Part shown: positions 1 through 12,149 of the stretch, one piece after another
Layout of the letters: each line of letters begins with the position of its first letter
Position numbering within the stretch: the first letter of the stretch is position 1
Assembly: GCF_024139115.2 (NCBI RefSeq)
Contig: NW_026943209.1
Location: 1-64,000, forward strand
DNA length: 64,000 nucleotides
Origin: Armigeres subalbatus
Lineage: Eukaryota > Arthropoda > Insecta > Diptera > Culicidae
Direction: 5' to 3'
Notes under the pieces: generated by a model
Seen by the model: the letters and a program-made list of their open reading frames with translations, nothing else
What the model was told of the DNA's origin: nothing
Database searches by the model: none
Translations under genes and position numbers: made by a program

Positions 1-725
1 TCTATTTGAAATTGGCCAGATCGGACTATGGGATCGAGAGTTATGGCCAAAATACAAATTCATACGAAAACATCGCGTAAAAAATGTCTCTCATTTTTCG
101 GGCACTTATCCTCAACCGATTTGCTCGCAACAAGTTGCATTCGACGCAGAATCCTGTCCCATTGTTTCCTTTTTGAAATTAGCCAGATCGAATTATGGGA
201 TCGAAAGTTATGGTCAAAATACAAATTCATACGAAAAAATCGCGTATGAAAGTCACTCATTTTTCGGGCACTTATCCTCAACCGATTTGCTCGCAACAAG
301 TTGCATTGAACGCAAAATCCTGTCCCATTGTTTCCTATTTGAAATTGGAAAGATCGAACTATGGGATCGAAAGTTATGGCCGAAATATACACAAATTCAT
401 ACGAAAAATCGCGTAAAAATGTCACTCATTTTTCGGGCACTTATCCATAATCGATTTGCTCGCAACAAGTTGCATTCCACGCAGAATCCTGTCCCATTGT
501 TTCCTATTTGGAAATTGGGCAGATCGGACTATGGGATCCAAAAAGTTATGGCCAAAATACCAAATTCATACAAAAAATCGCGTAAAAAGTGTCACTCATT
601 TTTCGGGCACTTATCCTCAACCGATTTGCTCACAACAAGTTGCATTTGACGTAGAATCCTGTCCCGTTGTTTTCAATTGAAAATTGGCCATATCGGACTA
701 TGGGATCGAAAATTATACCATTTTT
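1..725. repeat. ~168-bp tandem minisatellite array A
   Basis: The phrase 'ACTATGGGATCG' (or a one-base variant) recurs near 27, 193, 361, 530 and 698, giving a period of about 168 bp. Each unit also carries 'CTCGCAACAAGTTGCATT' and 'CACTCATTTTTCGGGCACTT'. Units differ by scattered substitutions and small indels, so the array is not newly amplified. Short open frames across it are by-products of the repeat. The same unit recurs at 940-1416, 5757-6230 and 6790-7260. Confidence 0.9.
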
Positions 726-935
726 GCCTTTCTCGTATACTAAGTATACGTAAAGGCTATATGATCGCTTCAAAAACAAACTTTTTATAGAAGGCCCGGA
801 GACCCATAGTAGTGTTATATACCGATCGACCTTCAGCCTGACGAATTGAGGTGATGTCTGTGTGTATGTGTGTGTGTGTGTGTGTGTATGTGTGTGTGTA
901 TGTGTGTGTGTCTGTGCGCACCAACCCAAAAAAAA
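726..935. repeat. Repeat end module with (TG)n tract
   Basis: Begins with TGCCTTTCTCGTA, runs through a conserved ~110-bp segment ('GGCCCGGAGACCCATAG') and ends in an interrupted TG/TATG microsatellite (about 854-915). The ~170-bp units resume straight afterwards. GCCTTTCTCG is the reverse complement of CGAGAAAGGC found at 6757 and 7390, so these are probably the outer ends of one inverted-terminal repeat family. Confidence 0.75.
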
Positions 936-939
936 AATG

Positions 940-1416
940 ACACTCATATTTTAGGTACTTATCCTTAACCGATTTACTCGCAACAAGTTGCATTCGACGC
1001 AGGATACTCTACCATTGTTTCCTATTGAAAATTGGTCAGATCGGACTATGGGATCGGAAGTTATGGCCAAAATAATTTCTTTTATAGAAAAATTGATTAA
1101 AAATGTCACTCATTTTTCCAGGCATTTATCCTTAACCGATTTACATTTCGCAACAAGTTGTATTCGACGCAGAATGATGTCTCATTGTTTCCTATTGAAA
1201 ATTGGCCAGATCGGACTATGGGATCGGAAGTTAAGGCCAAAAATATTTCTTTTACGAAATAATCGCGTGAAAAGTGTCACTCATTTTCGGGCAACTTATC
1301 CTTAACAGATTTACTCAGCAATGCAAGTTGCATTCGACGCAGAAAAGTGTCTCATTGTTTCCTATTGAAAATTGGCCAGACCGGACTATGGGATCGGAAG
1401 TTATGGCCAAAAATAC
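940..1416. repeat. ~170-bp tandem minisatellite array B
   Basis: Same unit as 1-725, with 'GACTATGGGATCGG' near 1044, 1215 and 1384. It follows the (TG)n tract directly and ends at another copy of the end module (1417), giving a higher-order order of end module, (TG)n, unit array. Confidence 0.85.
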
Positions 1417-1546
1417 TTTTTGCTTTTCTCAGTATACTAAGTATACGGTAAAGGCTATATGATCGCTCCAAAAACAAACTTTTTATAGAAGGCCCGGAGA
1501 CCCATAGTGTTAAATACTAATCGACTCAGTTCGATGAATCGAGGTG

Positions 1547-1571
<25 letters not shown>
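1417..1571. repeat. End module and (TG)n tract split by the R1-clade element
   Basis: Second copy of the end module ('GCTTTTCTCAGTATACTAAG'), followed by a TG microsatellite from about 1546. The tract stops at a T-run where the minus-strand element begins. Its other half reappears at 5723-5752 and leads back into the ~170-bp units, as in the uninterrupted copy at 854-940. Confidence 0.8.
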
Positions 1572-1585
<14 letters not shown>

Positions 1586-1949
1586 TTTTTTTACAAGGGT
1601 TAAAGGCCATCAAAAATCTGCGCGACAGACACCTCGAGCATCCACACTATGCTCGAAGGCGAACAGGGATGGGCTCCTCCCGACCTGCTAAAAATGTGCC
1701 TCCCGGATAAACCGGGTCCCTTATCCTCCTTGCCTCGATCCCCCCGGGACCACTGGATGCTGCGACTACTAGCTTAGGCTAGTTCGCCGACTGGCTTGCT
1801 GAGATCCACTGCTACGTTGTCTCGATCCCTCGGCGGTCGTGCCGCAAACTTCCTCACTCGAATCCTCCTGACTTCCCCCGGCGTCGAGGGTGGTCCACCA
1901 GTTCCGGTGAAGGAAACTTCCGCACTGATGGTGCCCCGACTACCGGCGG

Positions 1950-2699
1950 CTATCGCAGGGGACGCTTTCGCGCATTGCGCCGACTTCGTCTTCGGGTTGC
2001 AGAGGTGGTCCGACAGTTCCGGTGGTGGATAACGTCCGCACTGGCGGTGCCCCTACATACCCGAAGCACTTCCTTCTTCTTTCTTCTTTCTTCAGCAAGG
2101 TTGACTGATCGAGTGCCGAAGTCGGTCCGACGATTTCGGTTGGCAGAAAACTTCCGGTTCACCGGCGCCCTGACGACCCGAGTCCAACACTGCTCACTAT
2201 GCTGGATTTTCCTCCCGAGCCGACGCTTGGTTTGCTGGTCCCTTCTCCATCTACGCTGCAGCTCTGACAATATTTGCCTCACGACTCTGCTTACCACATT
2301 CCACGTGAATCTTCATCGTGACACATTCAGCTCTGCGGCGACATGATGTCCACGCTTGGGGCAGGCATTCCTCTACGTGCTTCCGCAAACCTCGGACAAT
2401 CGAGATAACACGTGCTCTGGAGTCTCCTCTCTACGTTGATACACGCGGGGCAGAATGGCGATGACGCATGGCCACATCGGTGCAGATATTGGCGGAAACA
2501 ACCGTGTCCGGATAGGGAACTGAGTGAGGGTGAAAGTTCACCTCCATGCTCCCTGTTCACCCACGTCGACACATTGGGGATGAGCCGGTGGGTCCACCTT
2601 CCATTGTCTGTGGCATTGTCCCACTCCTGCTGCCACTTCACCATTGAGTCCAGTACTCATCGTCTCCTCACATTTCTGGTACCTCCGTTGGTAGCACCT
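1950..2699 (-). pseudogene. R1-type ORF2 C-terminal zinc-finger region and 3' end
   Basis: The frame at 2327-2644 reads WQQEWD...GRWTHRLIP, then 'LSGHGCFRQYLHRCG', and a CPAC...CPRF cysteine pair. This is the usual post-RT layout of R1-clade proteins. A following frame (1950-2297) is basic and tail-like. From about 1949 down to 1583 I see only 3' untranslated sequence. Confidence 0.75.
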
Positions 2700-4117
2700 C
2701 GATATCCCCTCTCGCTAAGGTTATGCAGATTTTGGAATCATCCTGCGATAACGCAAACTGCCTCTGACGAAATTGTTCGGTACGCACTTCGCCACTCGAA
2801 TGGCCATTAAGGACGAAAACACGCTATTCAACTTCCTGGCGATTACGTTTCGTCTTGAGCGCCAGCCCTCCCCAGGCTGGAACGCCGCACCTAAGTATTG
2901 AGGATGATACGGTCGCCAGAAGACGCCTACAGCTACGCCTCTCGGTCCGCCAACGTTCGGCATGATCCAGTGTAGCAAGCGCACTGACCATCTTTGCCGC
3001 CTTCTTCGCAGGAATAGTCGACATGGGTGTTGAAATTCAAACGGTCGTCGATCATCACCTTGTAGATGTTCTCAAAGCCCGCACGGACGGTATGTCGTGC
3101 CTCTCCGACGATAATCTGCATTCGCTGTATGATTCGGCAGTTGCTGACCAGCATCACTTCCGTTTTGTGGTGAAGTAAGCTGCAGCTTGACTCCATTCAC
3201 CCAGGTTTCAACTACGTCGGTCGCCTCACCCACTAGCATTTCTACCTCTTCCAGCGACTCTCGCGTTATCGTTTAGACGACATCATCCGCGAATTCGAAG
3301 ATCTTCACGCCTTTGGGCAACTTCAGCTTTAGCACCCCGTTGTACATAACGTTTCACAGCGTTGGGCCTAGTATGGAACACCCGTGGTAACCCTAATCGA
3401 CTTCTGCCACGAATTAGTTTCGTAAACCAGAATCCGGTTTTCAGCGAAGTAGCTCTTTAAGGATTCTACACAAATAGGCCAGGAACCCGCATTCCATGCA
3501 GCGCTACGGCGATGGCCTCCCCAGCTGGCACTGTTAGAACGCGTTTTTGACGTCAATTGTTACTACGGCGCAGAACCGATTACCGCACCTCTTTTTCTTG
3601 GATGCTTTCTGCAACTTCAACGATCGCCCTTAATTGTATCCACCGTCGATCTGCCTTTTCGGAATCCAAACTGCTTCTCCGGACAAGCCGATCTCACCCT
3701 CCGTGAACTGCGTCCAGCCTGTTAAGGATAATCCTTTCCAGAAGCTTCCCCAGTGTATCCAGCAGGCATATGGGCCTATACGAAGCTGGACTCCCCAACG
3801 GTTTTCTCCTGGTTTCGCAGCAGTAACACCAGTTTCTGGAATCTTCCACTTATTCGGAAAGTAACCATCTGCTAGGCATTTCCTGCAGCACCATCCTGAA
3901 CAAATCTGGAAACGCCAGTATCGCAGTTTTTAAAGCCACGTTTGGAATTCCATCCGGACCCGGAGCTTTTCTTCTTCTTCCGACCTTTCGCCACTGATGA
4001 CAGCTCGTCGTTGGAGACTCTGCATACCTGCAGTGGTGACACGGTCTTCATCTTCGTACGGTGCAGGCGGCCACATCGTAGAATCATGTTGCGGGAAAAG
4101 ACCGTCCACGATGATCT
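2700..4117 (-). pseudogene. R1-type ORF2, reverse transcriptase domain, degenerate
   Basis: Broken across several frames. The catalytic FADD box is readable at 3282-3293 and is followed almost at once by an in-frame stop. Downstream pieces at 2933-3196 and 2824-3024 carry family-like sequence ('VMIDDRLNFNTHV', 'SSILRCGVPAWG'). The domain would copy element RNA at the nicked target. Multiple frameshifts rule out function. Confidence 0.75.
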
Positions 4118-5205
4118 TCAGCTTGTCCGGACACATCTCCGTTGGCGTCGCTGGACTCCTTGATTTTCGTTATTGCCACCCGATAAGAGCATTGCCCGCA
4201 GGATCAGCGTCAGCTTTCTTGCACAACTGCTTCTGAAGCAGTTGGACTTGCTGGACTTTTGGATCTCCCTGTTGAAAGCCGCTCTAGCTTCCCGGAAAAC
4301 TATCTTACGTTCTTCTCTTACCGTTTCAGACCTTGCCCTCTGAAAACGTCTCCTGGCCCTGAGACAGGCAGCACGAAGATTGGCAAGAGATTCGTTCCAC
4401 CAGTAATTTGGGCGTCGGCTGTCTAATGGCTCCAGTTTTCTTGGCATCGACGCATCGCAAGCCCTCGCTAACGTTTCCGTCAGTTCATCTGCTTCCAGAT
4501 TTATTGCGCCGCTGTCAACTCGAAGTGCTTCGATGAAAAGCTCCTTGTCAAAGTCCTTCGTTTTCCATCTTCGCCCGGTAGTCCTTATCCCTCTCCGCGT
4601 CGTCGGTAGCCGTGTTCCAACACTATACCGGATAGCTTGGTGATCACTATGAGTGTAGTCCTCACAAACTCTCCAGTTCATGTTTCTCACCAGCGACGGG
4701 CTGCAAAACGTCACGTCAATGATGGACTCCCTGCTGTCTCTGCGAAATGTACTAACGGTACCTTCGTTGCACAGTCTGACTTCCAGCTTTGCAAGCGCCT
4801 CCAGCAAACTGTAACCTCTGGCGTTGGTCAGCCTGCTCCCCATTCCACTGCCCAAGTATTGAAGTCGCCTCCGATGATTGAAGGGTTTAAGGCCGATCAG
4901 CTTCTCCATGAGTGCATCCAGCATCCTGTTATACTGCTCTAAAGTCTACCGTGGGGGTGCGAAGATCCCGGTGATTTTGGTGACAACAAAACCTTCGTTA
5001 GAGCTGTCTACCACCTCTTGGATAGGGAATCTGCCCATCACTTGGATAGCCGCAATCCCCGTAGCATCCGCCACCCAGTTGCCGTTGTCAGAAAGGGATC
5101 CGGTACGGCTCAGCAATAATTGCCACGTCGCACATTGCTTCTGTTGTCGACTGCCACAACAGCTGCTGTGCGGTGTCACGCAATGATTGAGATTCAACTG
5201 GATGA
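4118..5205 (-). pseudogene. R1-type ORF2, endonuclease domain
   Basis: Starts near 5195 with the IQLNLNHC motif of R1-type endonucleases. It continues in a different frame (4946-5305) and then in a long open stretch (4118-4924) containing a 'SIIDVTF' block and 'HSDHQAIRYSV', which match the C-terminal catalytic Asp/His region of the apurinic endonuclease fold. This domain would nick the target DNA. At least two frame changes interrupt it. The following linker is rich in Arg and Ala (RARRRFQRARSETVREERK), as in family members. Confidence 0.8.
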
Positions 5206-5211
5206 TCTCCA

Positions 5212-5722
5212 TTAATCTCGGCCCGCCATCGCCTTCTTGTATGCAGGGCATTGGAAGCCACCCGTCGTATGGTCGTTTCCGTCCTCCGGTTTGCAGAGCA
5301 GGCATCGCGGTTGCTTCGAACAGTCCCTAACAACGTGTCGCTTCTTCGCCACATTTTCTACATAGACCGGATCTATCCGGACCTTTGCAGTTTCGCGCCT
5401 GGTGTCCAAACGCCATGCATTTGAAGCATCTCTCCATCTCTTTGGTGACCCGCGGAGTGAGTCTCAACGGGCACACCGACCATCCGACTTTCACCTTGCC
5501 CACCTCCACCATTTTGTTGGCAGCAACTGCTGGTAATCGTATCGCTGCTACTTGTGTACCACCGTACGCTTTCCTAAGCCGGATCGTCATCTGCACCTCT
5601 CTCAGCATACATTGTGAGACAAGAGCCTCCCTCAGTTCGTCTTCCGACGTAATCTCGTCCAGGTCTCTGCACTCGACTACTGCTTCCTGTGTAAGAGCTC
5701 TTACGTTTGCTTCACTGCCCAC
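5212..5722 (-). pseudogene. R1-type ORF1 (Gag-like, CCHC zinc knuckles), fragment
   Basis: Encodes the C-terminal part of a nucleic-acid-binding ORF1 protein. A first CCHC knuckle, CFKCMAFGHQARNC (C-x2-C-x4-H-x4-C), is intact. The second starts as CRKCGEE and its H and C residues (HVVRDC) lie in another frame, so a frameshift near 5335 splits it. A third, CLLC...H...C, follows in that second frame. The N-terminus is missing, and the first residues of the open frame are translated microsatellite. Such proteins package the element RNA. Only the fragment remains. Confidence 0.8.
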
Positions 5723-6362
5723 TGTGTGTGTGTATGTGTGTGTGTGTGTGCGCAAAACTACTCAAAAAATGTCACTCATTTTCAGGAAACTTATCCTCAA
5801 TCGATTTGCTCACAACAAGTTGCATTCAACGCAGAATCCTGTCCCGTTGTTTCCTATTTGAAATTGATGGGACTATGGGATCAGAAGTTATGGCCAAAAT
5901 ACAAATTCATACGAAAAAATCGCGTAAAAAATGTCACTCATTTTTCGGGAACTTATCCTCAACCGATTTGCTCGTAACAAGTTGCATTCGACGCAAAATC
6001 CTGTCCCATTGTTTCCTATTTGAAATTGGTCAAATCGGACTATGGGATCAGAAGTTAAGGCCAAAATACTTTTTTTTACGAAATAATCGCGTGAAAAAGT
6101 GTCACTCATTTTTCGGGCACTTATCCTCAATCGATTTGCTCACAACAAGTTGCATTCGACGTAGAATCCTGTTGTTTCCTATTGAAAATTGGCCATATCG
6201 GACTATGGGATCGAAAATTATACCATTTTTGCCTTTCTCGTACAACAAAGTTGTACCAGAAGGCTATAATTTCACTCCAAAAGCCAAATTTTGATAGAAG
6301 GCCTCGAGACCCATAGTGTTATATACCAATCGACTCAGCTCGAAAAACTGAGCACATGTCTG

Positions 6363-6409
<47 letters not shown>

Positions 6410-7445
6410 CCCTGGGAATTTTTTATTGTTAAACACGTTTCATATAGAAGGACTTGACCGATTCGATTGCAACTAGTTTCATTCGACGGAGAAACTTTCC
6501 TAGTTGAACACTATTGTTTTTGTTTGCTAATATCTCATGCGGTTTGAATAATATTTCTATTTTTCTTTTATCAAATACGCTGTGTACATGCACATTTTAA
6601 ATCATTAATCAATTTAGCCGTGACGCAATCCATTACTCTCATAGTTGAGTTATTTTTAAGCAGCGTGATATAATCGCATCAAAGCTATTAACCGCCTAAA
6701 TGTAGGCAATGTACGTTGCATTTACCATACTAATTCGAATTCAACACATTGAATCGAGAAAGGCATAATCACCACTGGGGGATAAATTTGGGTTTTTTAT
6801 GAAAAAATCGCTAAAAAAATGTCACTCATTTTTCAGGCACTTTTTCTCAACCGATTTGCTCGCATTTGCATTCGACGCAGAATGTCTCATATTTTCTTAT
6901 TGAAAATTAGCCAGATCGGACTATGGGCTTAGATGTTATGGTCAAATTACTATTTATTGTGAAAAGAGTTCAAAAAGTCTAGCTCACTTTCTTAGCACTT
7001 ATACTTCATCTATTCCCCAAGCAACACAATTTCAACAAATCTGGTTGCAGTAACCATATTGTGACTGAATCCGGTCATATATAAGTTACTGTGATTGATG
7101 TGCAATATGTGTGCTTCTCAGGTCGCTCGCAACAGATTGCATTCGATGCAGAATCTTGTCCCATTGTTTCCTATAGAAACTTGGCCGGATCGTACAATTG
7201 GGTCAAAAGTTATGGCGAAAATACTAATTTTAAAACTACAAAATAAAATGCCATTTTTGCTCTTATGCTAATCCGATTTGTTTGCAAACAAATTGCGTTT
7301 GGCGAAATTTGTTTATGCATATAAACAAATATGAAAAATAAGACCAATCCACATATTGGATTTTAGATTTTTCCAAACCTTTTGAACGAACGAGAAAGGC
7401 ACCATCACCGCTAGGTGGATGATTCTGGGTTTTTATCCTAAAACA
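5723..7445. repeat. Continuation of composite minisatellite after the insertion
   Basis: The (TG)n half-tract (5723-5752) leads into ~170-bp units to 6230, then an end module (6230-6370) and a pure TG tract (about 6365-6407). After that comes a diverged stretch that closes with CGAGAAAGGCATAATCACC (6757) and resumes decayed units to a second CGAGAAAGGC end near 7390. About 100 bp near 7015-7120 ('CCCCAAGCAACACAATTTC' onward) interrupts one unit and is probably a small insertion. Confidence 0.8.
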
Positions 7446-7921
7446 CGCATTCTAACTAAACACCAGGCAGGAAACAAAAGAGTTTTATGATGATCCTTAT
7501 AAAATCGCCAAAAAAATAAATTGAACAAGATTTGTGGATCTTGTGAGGATTATAAAAATATTTTTTTATTGAAGTCTCCGTTGTGAGTACGAATGTTGCT
7601 TAAGTTTTGTCCTTTGACTTTCACCAAATTTCAATGCTTTGTAGACTTTGCTGTCTTTGTAACAAAGATTCTTTAGTTTTAAAATTTTATATCTTTCTGT
7701 ACCAGAATTATATTGCGAGAGCAAAAAGCTTCATAGTAATTTGATTTGATGTTTTGCGGCATACCTTGCGATTAACTCGAAAATTTTCGAAAGAATGGTC
7801 GTTCAAAATTTCATTGACCGGATTTGTGTACATGTGCTCATTTTGATGTAGTTGCTTCAGTCTTTTGAAGCGGATGGTAGTCTAATAGAACAGAAATATT
7901 TATATCTTAATGATGTATACC
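7446..7921. other. No gene seen
   Basis: AT-rich sequence between the minisatellite and the 5' LTR at 7922. I see no coding potential, TIR or tandem repeat. Confidence 0.6.
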
Positions 7922-8090
7922 CACCTTTATAGTATATACTGTGGTATTCAATGTATCTACGAAACTGAGGAATACAGATTTGGGTCGATCTGAACGAGCG
8001 AATCAGTTTTAGAATAGACTGCCTAGAGTAAAGAAGTGTCTTCATCTCTAATATACCGAACCTCCTAAACTTCCAAACTGATACTTAATA
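7922..8090 (+). repeat. 5' LTR of the old gypsy-type element
   Basis: 169 bp, starting CACCTTTATAGTATATACTG and ending CTGATACTTAATA. It is nearly identical to 24703-24871, with a few substitutions, for example GAACGAGCG against GAACAAGCG. A PBS-like TGGCGAC follows after one base. Confidence 0.85.
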
Positions 8091-8091
8091 G

Positions 8092-8108
8092 TGGCGACGA
8101 GACAAAGG
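8092..8108 (+). promoter_or_regulatory. Primer-binding site of the old gypsy-type element
   Basis: TGGCGACGAGACAAAGG begins one base after the 5' LTR. The TGG start is expected for pairing with the CCA end of a host tRNA. I cannot assign the tRNA. Confidence 0.7.
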
Positions 8109-9145
8109 CATTTTACCATTGTTCGCGTGTGAAGCTCAGTTTCGTCATTGTACTAAGTACAAGTGGTCATCACATTGTCTTTAATTGAATTAGCAGCCAT
8201 ACTACGAGTGCAGTATCCATAGGCCGAGAAACAATAGAAGCTGCTGCTGAAGCACGTGCTACGTGGCTATCGTTCGTTTCGCGCCAACAGATTGATTGGA
8301 TCAAGGCTAATACTGCGGAGTGCGGATAGCAAAAAAAAAAGTTGAGCAGTGTAAGCTTAAAAGTTAACTTTTCAATATAAATTATTAAAAAAAACGAACA
8401 GTGGGTAATGTCTGTGACATAACCTCTAAGTGGACGTAGGACTTGACTTGTCCATGCCTTTAAGATACTTAATATGTCCAAATTTCTCACATCAACTATT
8501 TTGGATAAATAATCGGCGTTGCATACCATTCCTTGGCAAAATCTTTTCATCAAACCGACACAGAAATCAAATCTACCTCGAACAAGAATCATCCAAAAAA
8601 ATTCAGGAAGTATCTGTCCGGTCAGGAAATATTAGCCTCGACTGTGGCAACCTTCCCACTGAAGGACTGCCTGAAATAAACCACAAGTTGGCTCAGCAGG
8701 GATGTAGACTGTATCTCAGCCCTTCCACTGAAGAGCCTTCTAATCCGTGCGATAGCGACTGAAGAAGAACATTATTTTTAACTCTTATAGCCATGAAAAA
8801 GGCTGTTTGCTTCGGCTAAGTGCAAAAAGTAAGAAAACGATCTTTTCAAATAATCGCGAATTTCTAGTGATGGTATAAAAAAGACCGAATGCTCTGCGAG
8901 CGAATGCACTTTTCTTTTATACCTTATTTTGAATCTTCTCTGCTTCCAAATTGGTGGGCCAATCAGCTAGTGTCTTGTATCCCGCTTCTTTGTCAGCCAA
9001 AGCGTCATCATCATCAACGCGTTCGAGAAGGGCTTCTTCTTTTTTACGCTTGTTGCTCGCTGCTAGCGTCTATTTCCTAACGGGACTTTTCTCTAGATAC
9101 AGGCCAATAAGCCGGGCAAGCGAGCTTAGAATTGCAGTAGGGTGT
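8109..9145. other. Leader segment, no gene; inverted module at 8390-8470
   Basis: No coding region is supported. The stretch at about 8390-8470 ('AACAGTGGGTAATGTCTG' through 'GGACGTAGGACTTG') recurs in inverted orientation at 11915-11990 and 12263-12340, so an additional repeat family is present. Confidence 0.6.
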
Positions 9146-10649
9146 TTTTGACGTAGGACTTACGTCTCTCTTTACTATACCGGGTGTCATTTCAAAATTT
9201 CTAAATCGGCCGCGTTACGCTGTGTTGAAAGATTTCAAACGTTAATAGCTTTTACCCTAGTGAACAGATTTCTGCAGTAGACCCCTCAATCGACAGCTTT
9301 CAAGTATGCCTTTCATATTAATGCTTGATAATATCCGAAAACTTGTTTCAATAGGCCTAAAACTGTTTTCAAAGCAAAACATTGAATTCACGAAAACCTA
9401 TAAATATGGGTACCGCATCATTCTTGCATCATTCCATTGCCACGTTCTGATTGGTGCAGACGTCAACGAATGAGCTCACGCTAGGTCTGCTAAGAAGGCA
9501 TAAAATAGCGCAGCGCGAATTTTTCCTCTCAATCTGACCGAAACAGGCAAAGCAATAACAGCATCGCATCGTCGGAATTTCAGAAAGGTTGCATCATCGT
9601 CTCAGCCACGCATTCGCAAACCTAAAGCCTTTTTAAGAGCAAGGCAGAATCGTCAGCATTCTCAGGTCAGCATCATCGGCATTTTCAGCCCGGCATTGTC
9701 GAGAAGCCAACAGTAAGCGCGGCACGGCGGTGTGTGACGATAGAGTGTCGACGACAACATTACTGATCAAGCTTTCTCGGCCGATGGCAGCAGCGGTTAA
9801 GCGTTTGGTATTCCTGCAGACATCGATTCATAATGTTTTAAACAATCATAAACTCCCAGTTGAACCAGCTCAAGAGGAAATTTACATCTAACATTAAGAA
9901 TGGATCTTTTCAGAACCACTAATATACCTACTAAAGAGTTTTTCGCAATAGAATCATTTTGAAAATGTAGTACAATCAACTAATTAGAGAGCGTTTGCGT
10001 GACAATTTTATTAATATTCGCGTTCCTGGCGATATATTGTTACAAAATTCTGTCTTCCTCGCTCACGACAAAAGAAAATGCGTTTCTTATTCTGAGATTT
10101 CAACGAAAATTTTTGAAATTTCTCCATTAGAATTCCAAAAATTGTCAATGTTTTGAGTCTAAATATTTCAATTTAAAATTTGATTTATTTGTCGATGTGA
10201 ATAGGTAAATAGCTACTGAATTTTGTGTAACTTTTAAACGTTGGTAAAAGCTTTTGAATATTCTTGGTTAACGTGATTTTTGTGTTTCAGCAAATATACT
10301 CCATTACCACTATTACCACTCTAGCTAATTTGAAGAGTTAACGCAGTAGCGTCGCGGTATCTAAAAGACAAGCAATGTAGTGAAGAGACATTGCGAGGGT
10401 GCCTAAACGTATAATTCAATGTGCAGCATAACATGTCGAAATAATGTGCTAGAAATCATCACATGATCCCATTTTGGAATCGTAGTTTAAAATGAAATGT
10501 TGAAAAATGTAATTAAAATTTTCAAAAATTGTAAAATTAGTGTAATATTTGCAATTATCGCACCCTGGCAATCATTTTTAGGCGTTAGTCATCTTTGGTA
10601 ACCCAGGATGGTGTGAATGTGCTGTCTGTTGCCCAATATATGGGGATTC

Positions 10650-11200
10650 TCGAAGTGGACCATGTTGGTAATATACTATACTATATACTATATATGTGAC
10701 AAATCATTTTTGCTTGGTTGGTCAACGTAAAGGTAGAACCAACAAATGTTTTGCGATGTATTCATCAAAGAGGTGGAACATCGGCTTAAGTTGCAATGCT
10801 ATAATGAAGAAATCATTCGCTTTATTGATCAATGTAAAGGTGTAGCCATCAGCTGATTTACATTGGTATTATTTATCGAAAAGGCGGAGCTTCGGCGGAT
10901 TTCCTATGCTATAGTTCATTTTTTTTGGCAATTATGGCATTGAAAATACTTCGATTGTTCCATATATAATTATTTTGATAGTGAACTCTTTCATTCATTA
11001 GTTATTATTTAGAAAATAATAATTTTGAAATGTTTTGTCACTTTAATTGCCCACGACTAGCAGTGAGCAAACGATGTTCAATGGTCTTATTCATCAAAGG
11101 GGCGGAGCTTCGGCTAAAGTTCTGATATAATGATAAAATCATGGCTCACGCGAGTTTAGTTCCTGCTCAAATTTTATCTTGAGCGGTCGGTAGAGAACCA
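10650..11200. repeat. Diverged repeated module (GGAACCAACAAA / GGGGCGGAGCTTCGGC)
   Basis: At least three loose copies of a module with 'GTAAAGGTRGAACCA' followed by 'ATTCATCAAAGGGGCGGAGC'. A related copy lies at 49200-49455. There is no coding potential. Confidence 0.6.
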
Positions 11201-11216
11201 ACATCCAGCGACAGGT

Positions 11217-11719
11217 CTGACAATAGTCATCGTCGCAGCAAGAAAACCGCAGTAGCGACGAGATTTATTGTCTGCTACTCGACGCATCGTCAATGACGCG
11301 CACAACGTTAGCTTTCGTCGTGCAACCAAATCGTCATGACGACAGCGAAGAACGAAGACTTCATACCATTATTCTTCAAGCGGCAGCTGCCTGCGAAGAT
11401 TTTTATTATTTCTTTGGGAAAATGAATTTGAAGTAACGTGTGAAGATGTTATAAATGCTATCGAAACATTTATGTTACCAAAGTTCGTACTATTTCTTTA
11501 TTTTAGACGTCATTATGTTTTAACTACTCCGTCTATAATGACGTGCAATCGATTATGTGAAGAAGTGACGACAGGAATCGTCATAACTTTTGGTTGCGCG
11601 ACTATCTTCGTGGTAGGCATGCGACATGAAGAAACCGAATAGGTGTCGCGTCGGGCAATGTTATGACGAAGACTATATTTTTTCGTTTTTTCATACGACG
11701 AGAATGACTATTGTCAGCC
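11217..11719. mobile_element. MITE-like inverted-repeat element
   Basis: Ends CTGACAATAGTCAT (11217) and ATGACTATTGTCAG (to 11719), with diverged arms of about 180 bp rich in GTCGT/ACGAC. There is no ORF of note. Target duplication is unclear. Confidence 0.6.
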
Positions 11720-12149
11720 CGGACAGGGATGAGGATATTGCCGTCTCTAGAAATCAAAGAATTATCTTTTTACATACTTTCATCAATGACAAAAAAAACA
11801 ACATTAGATGAAAAATCGATTGATAGCTTTCCATTTTGATATTTTTCCTCTAGATTGGTAACGAAACGTGTAACAATGCTTATGAATAATGCTGAGCAAA
11901 ATATGTATTTTTACATGCATGGTCAAGCCAAGTCCTACGTCCAATTCCGGTTATGTCAAAGACATTACCCACTGTTAGTTTTTTCTGAGACAACATTGTT
12001 AGTAGTAGAAGGAAGGAAACACCCCGACCTGGGATTTCAGGTGATAAGATTTAGAATTCATAACATGGGACGATCATTCAGTCACGTTCGCTTTATGTGC
12101 GGTCAGTATCAAACAATGTTTTTCTACATATTTTTTTATCAATGCCAAA

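Larger units (their letters stand above)
1572..5722 (-). mobile_element. R1-clade non-LTR retrotransposon, 5'-truncated, inserted in (TG)n
   Basis: Minus-strand element of about 4.15 kb. In order it has a Gag-like ORF with zinc knuckles, an apurinic-type endonuclease, a reverse transcriptase with FADD, and a C-terminal zinc-finger region ending in an A-run next to (AC)n. The order and the 'IQLNLNHC' endonuclease start are typical of the R1 clade. Flanking (TG)n on both sides marks a simple-repeat target, as established for the Waldo and Mino lineages of this clade. ORF1 begins internally at the 5' junction, so the copy is 5'-truncated. Several frameshifts and stops make it non-functional. Confidence 0.85.
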
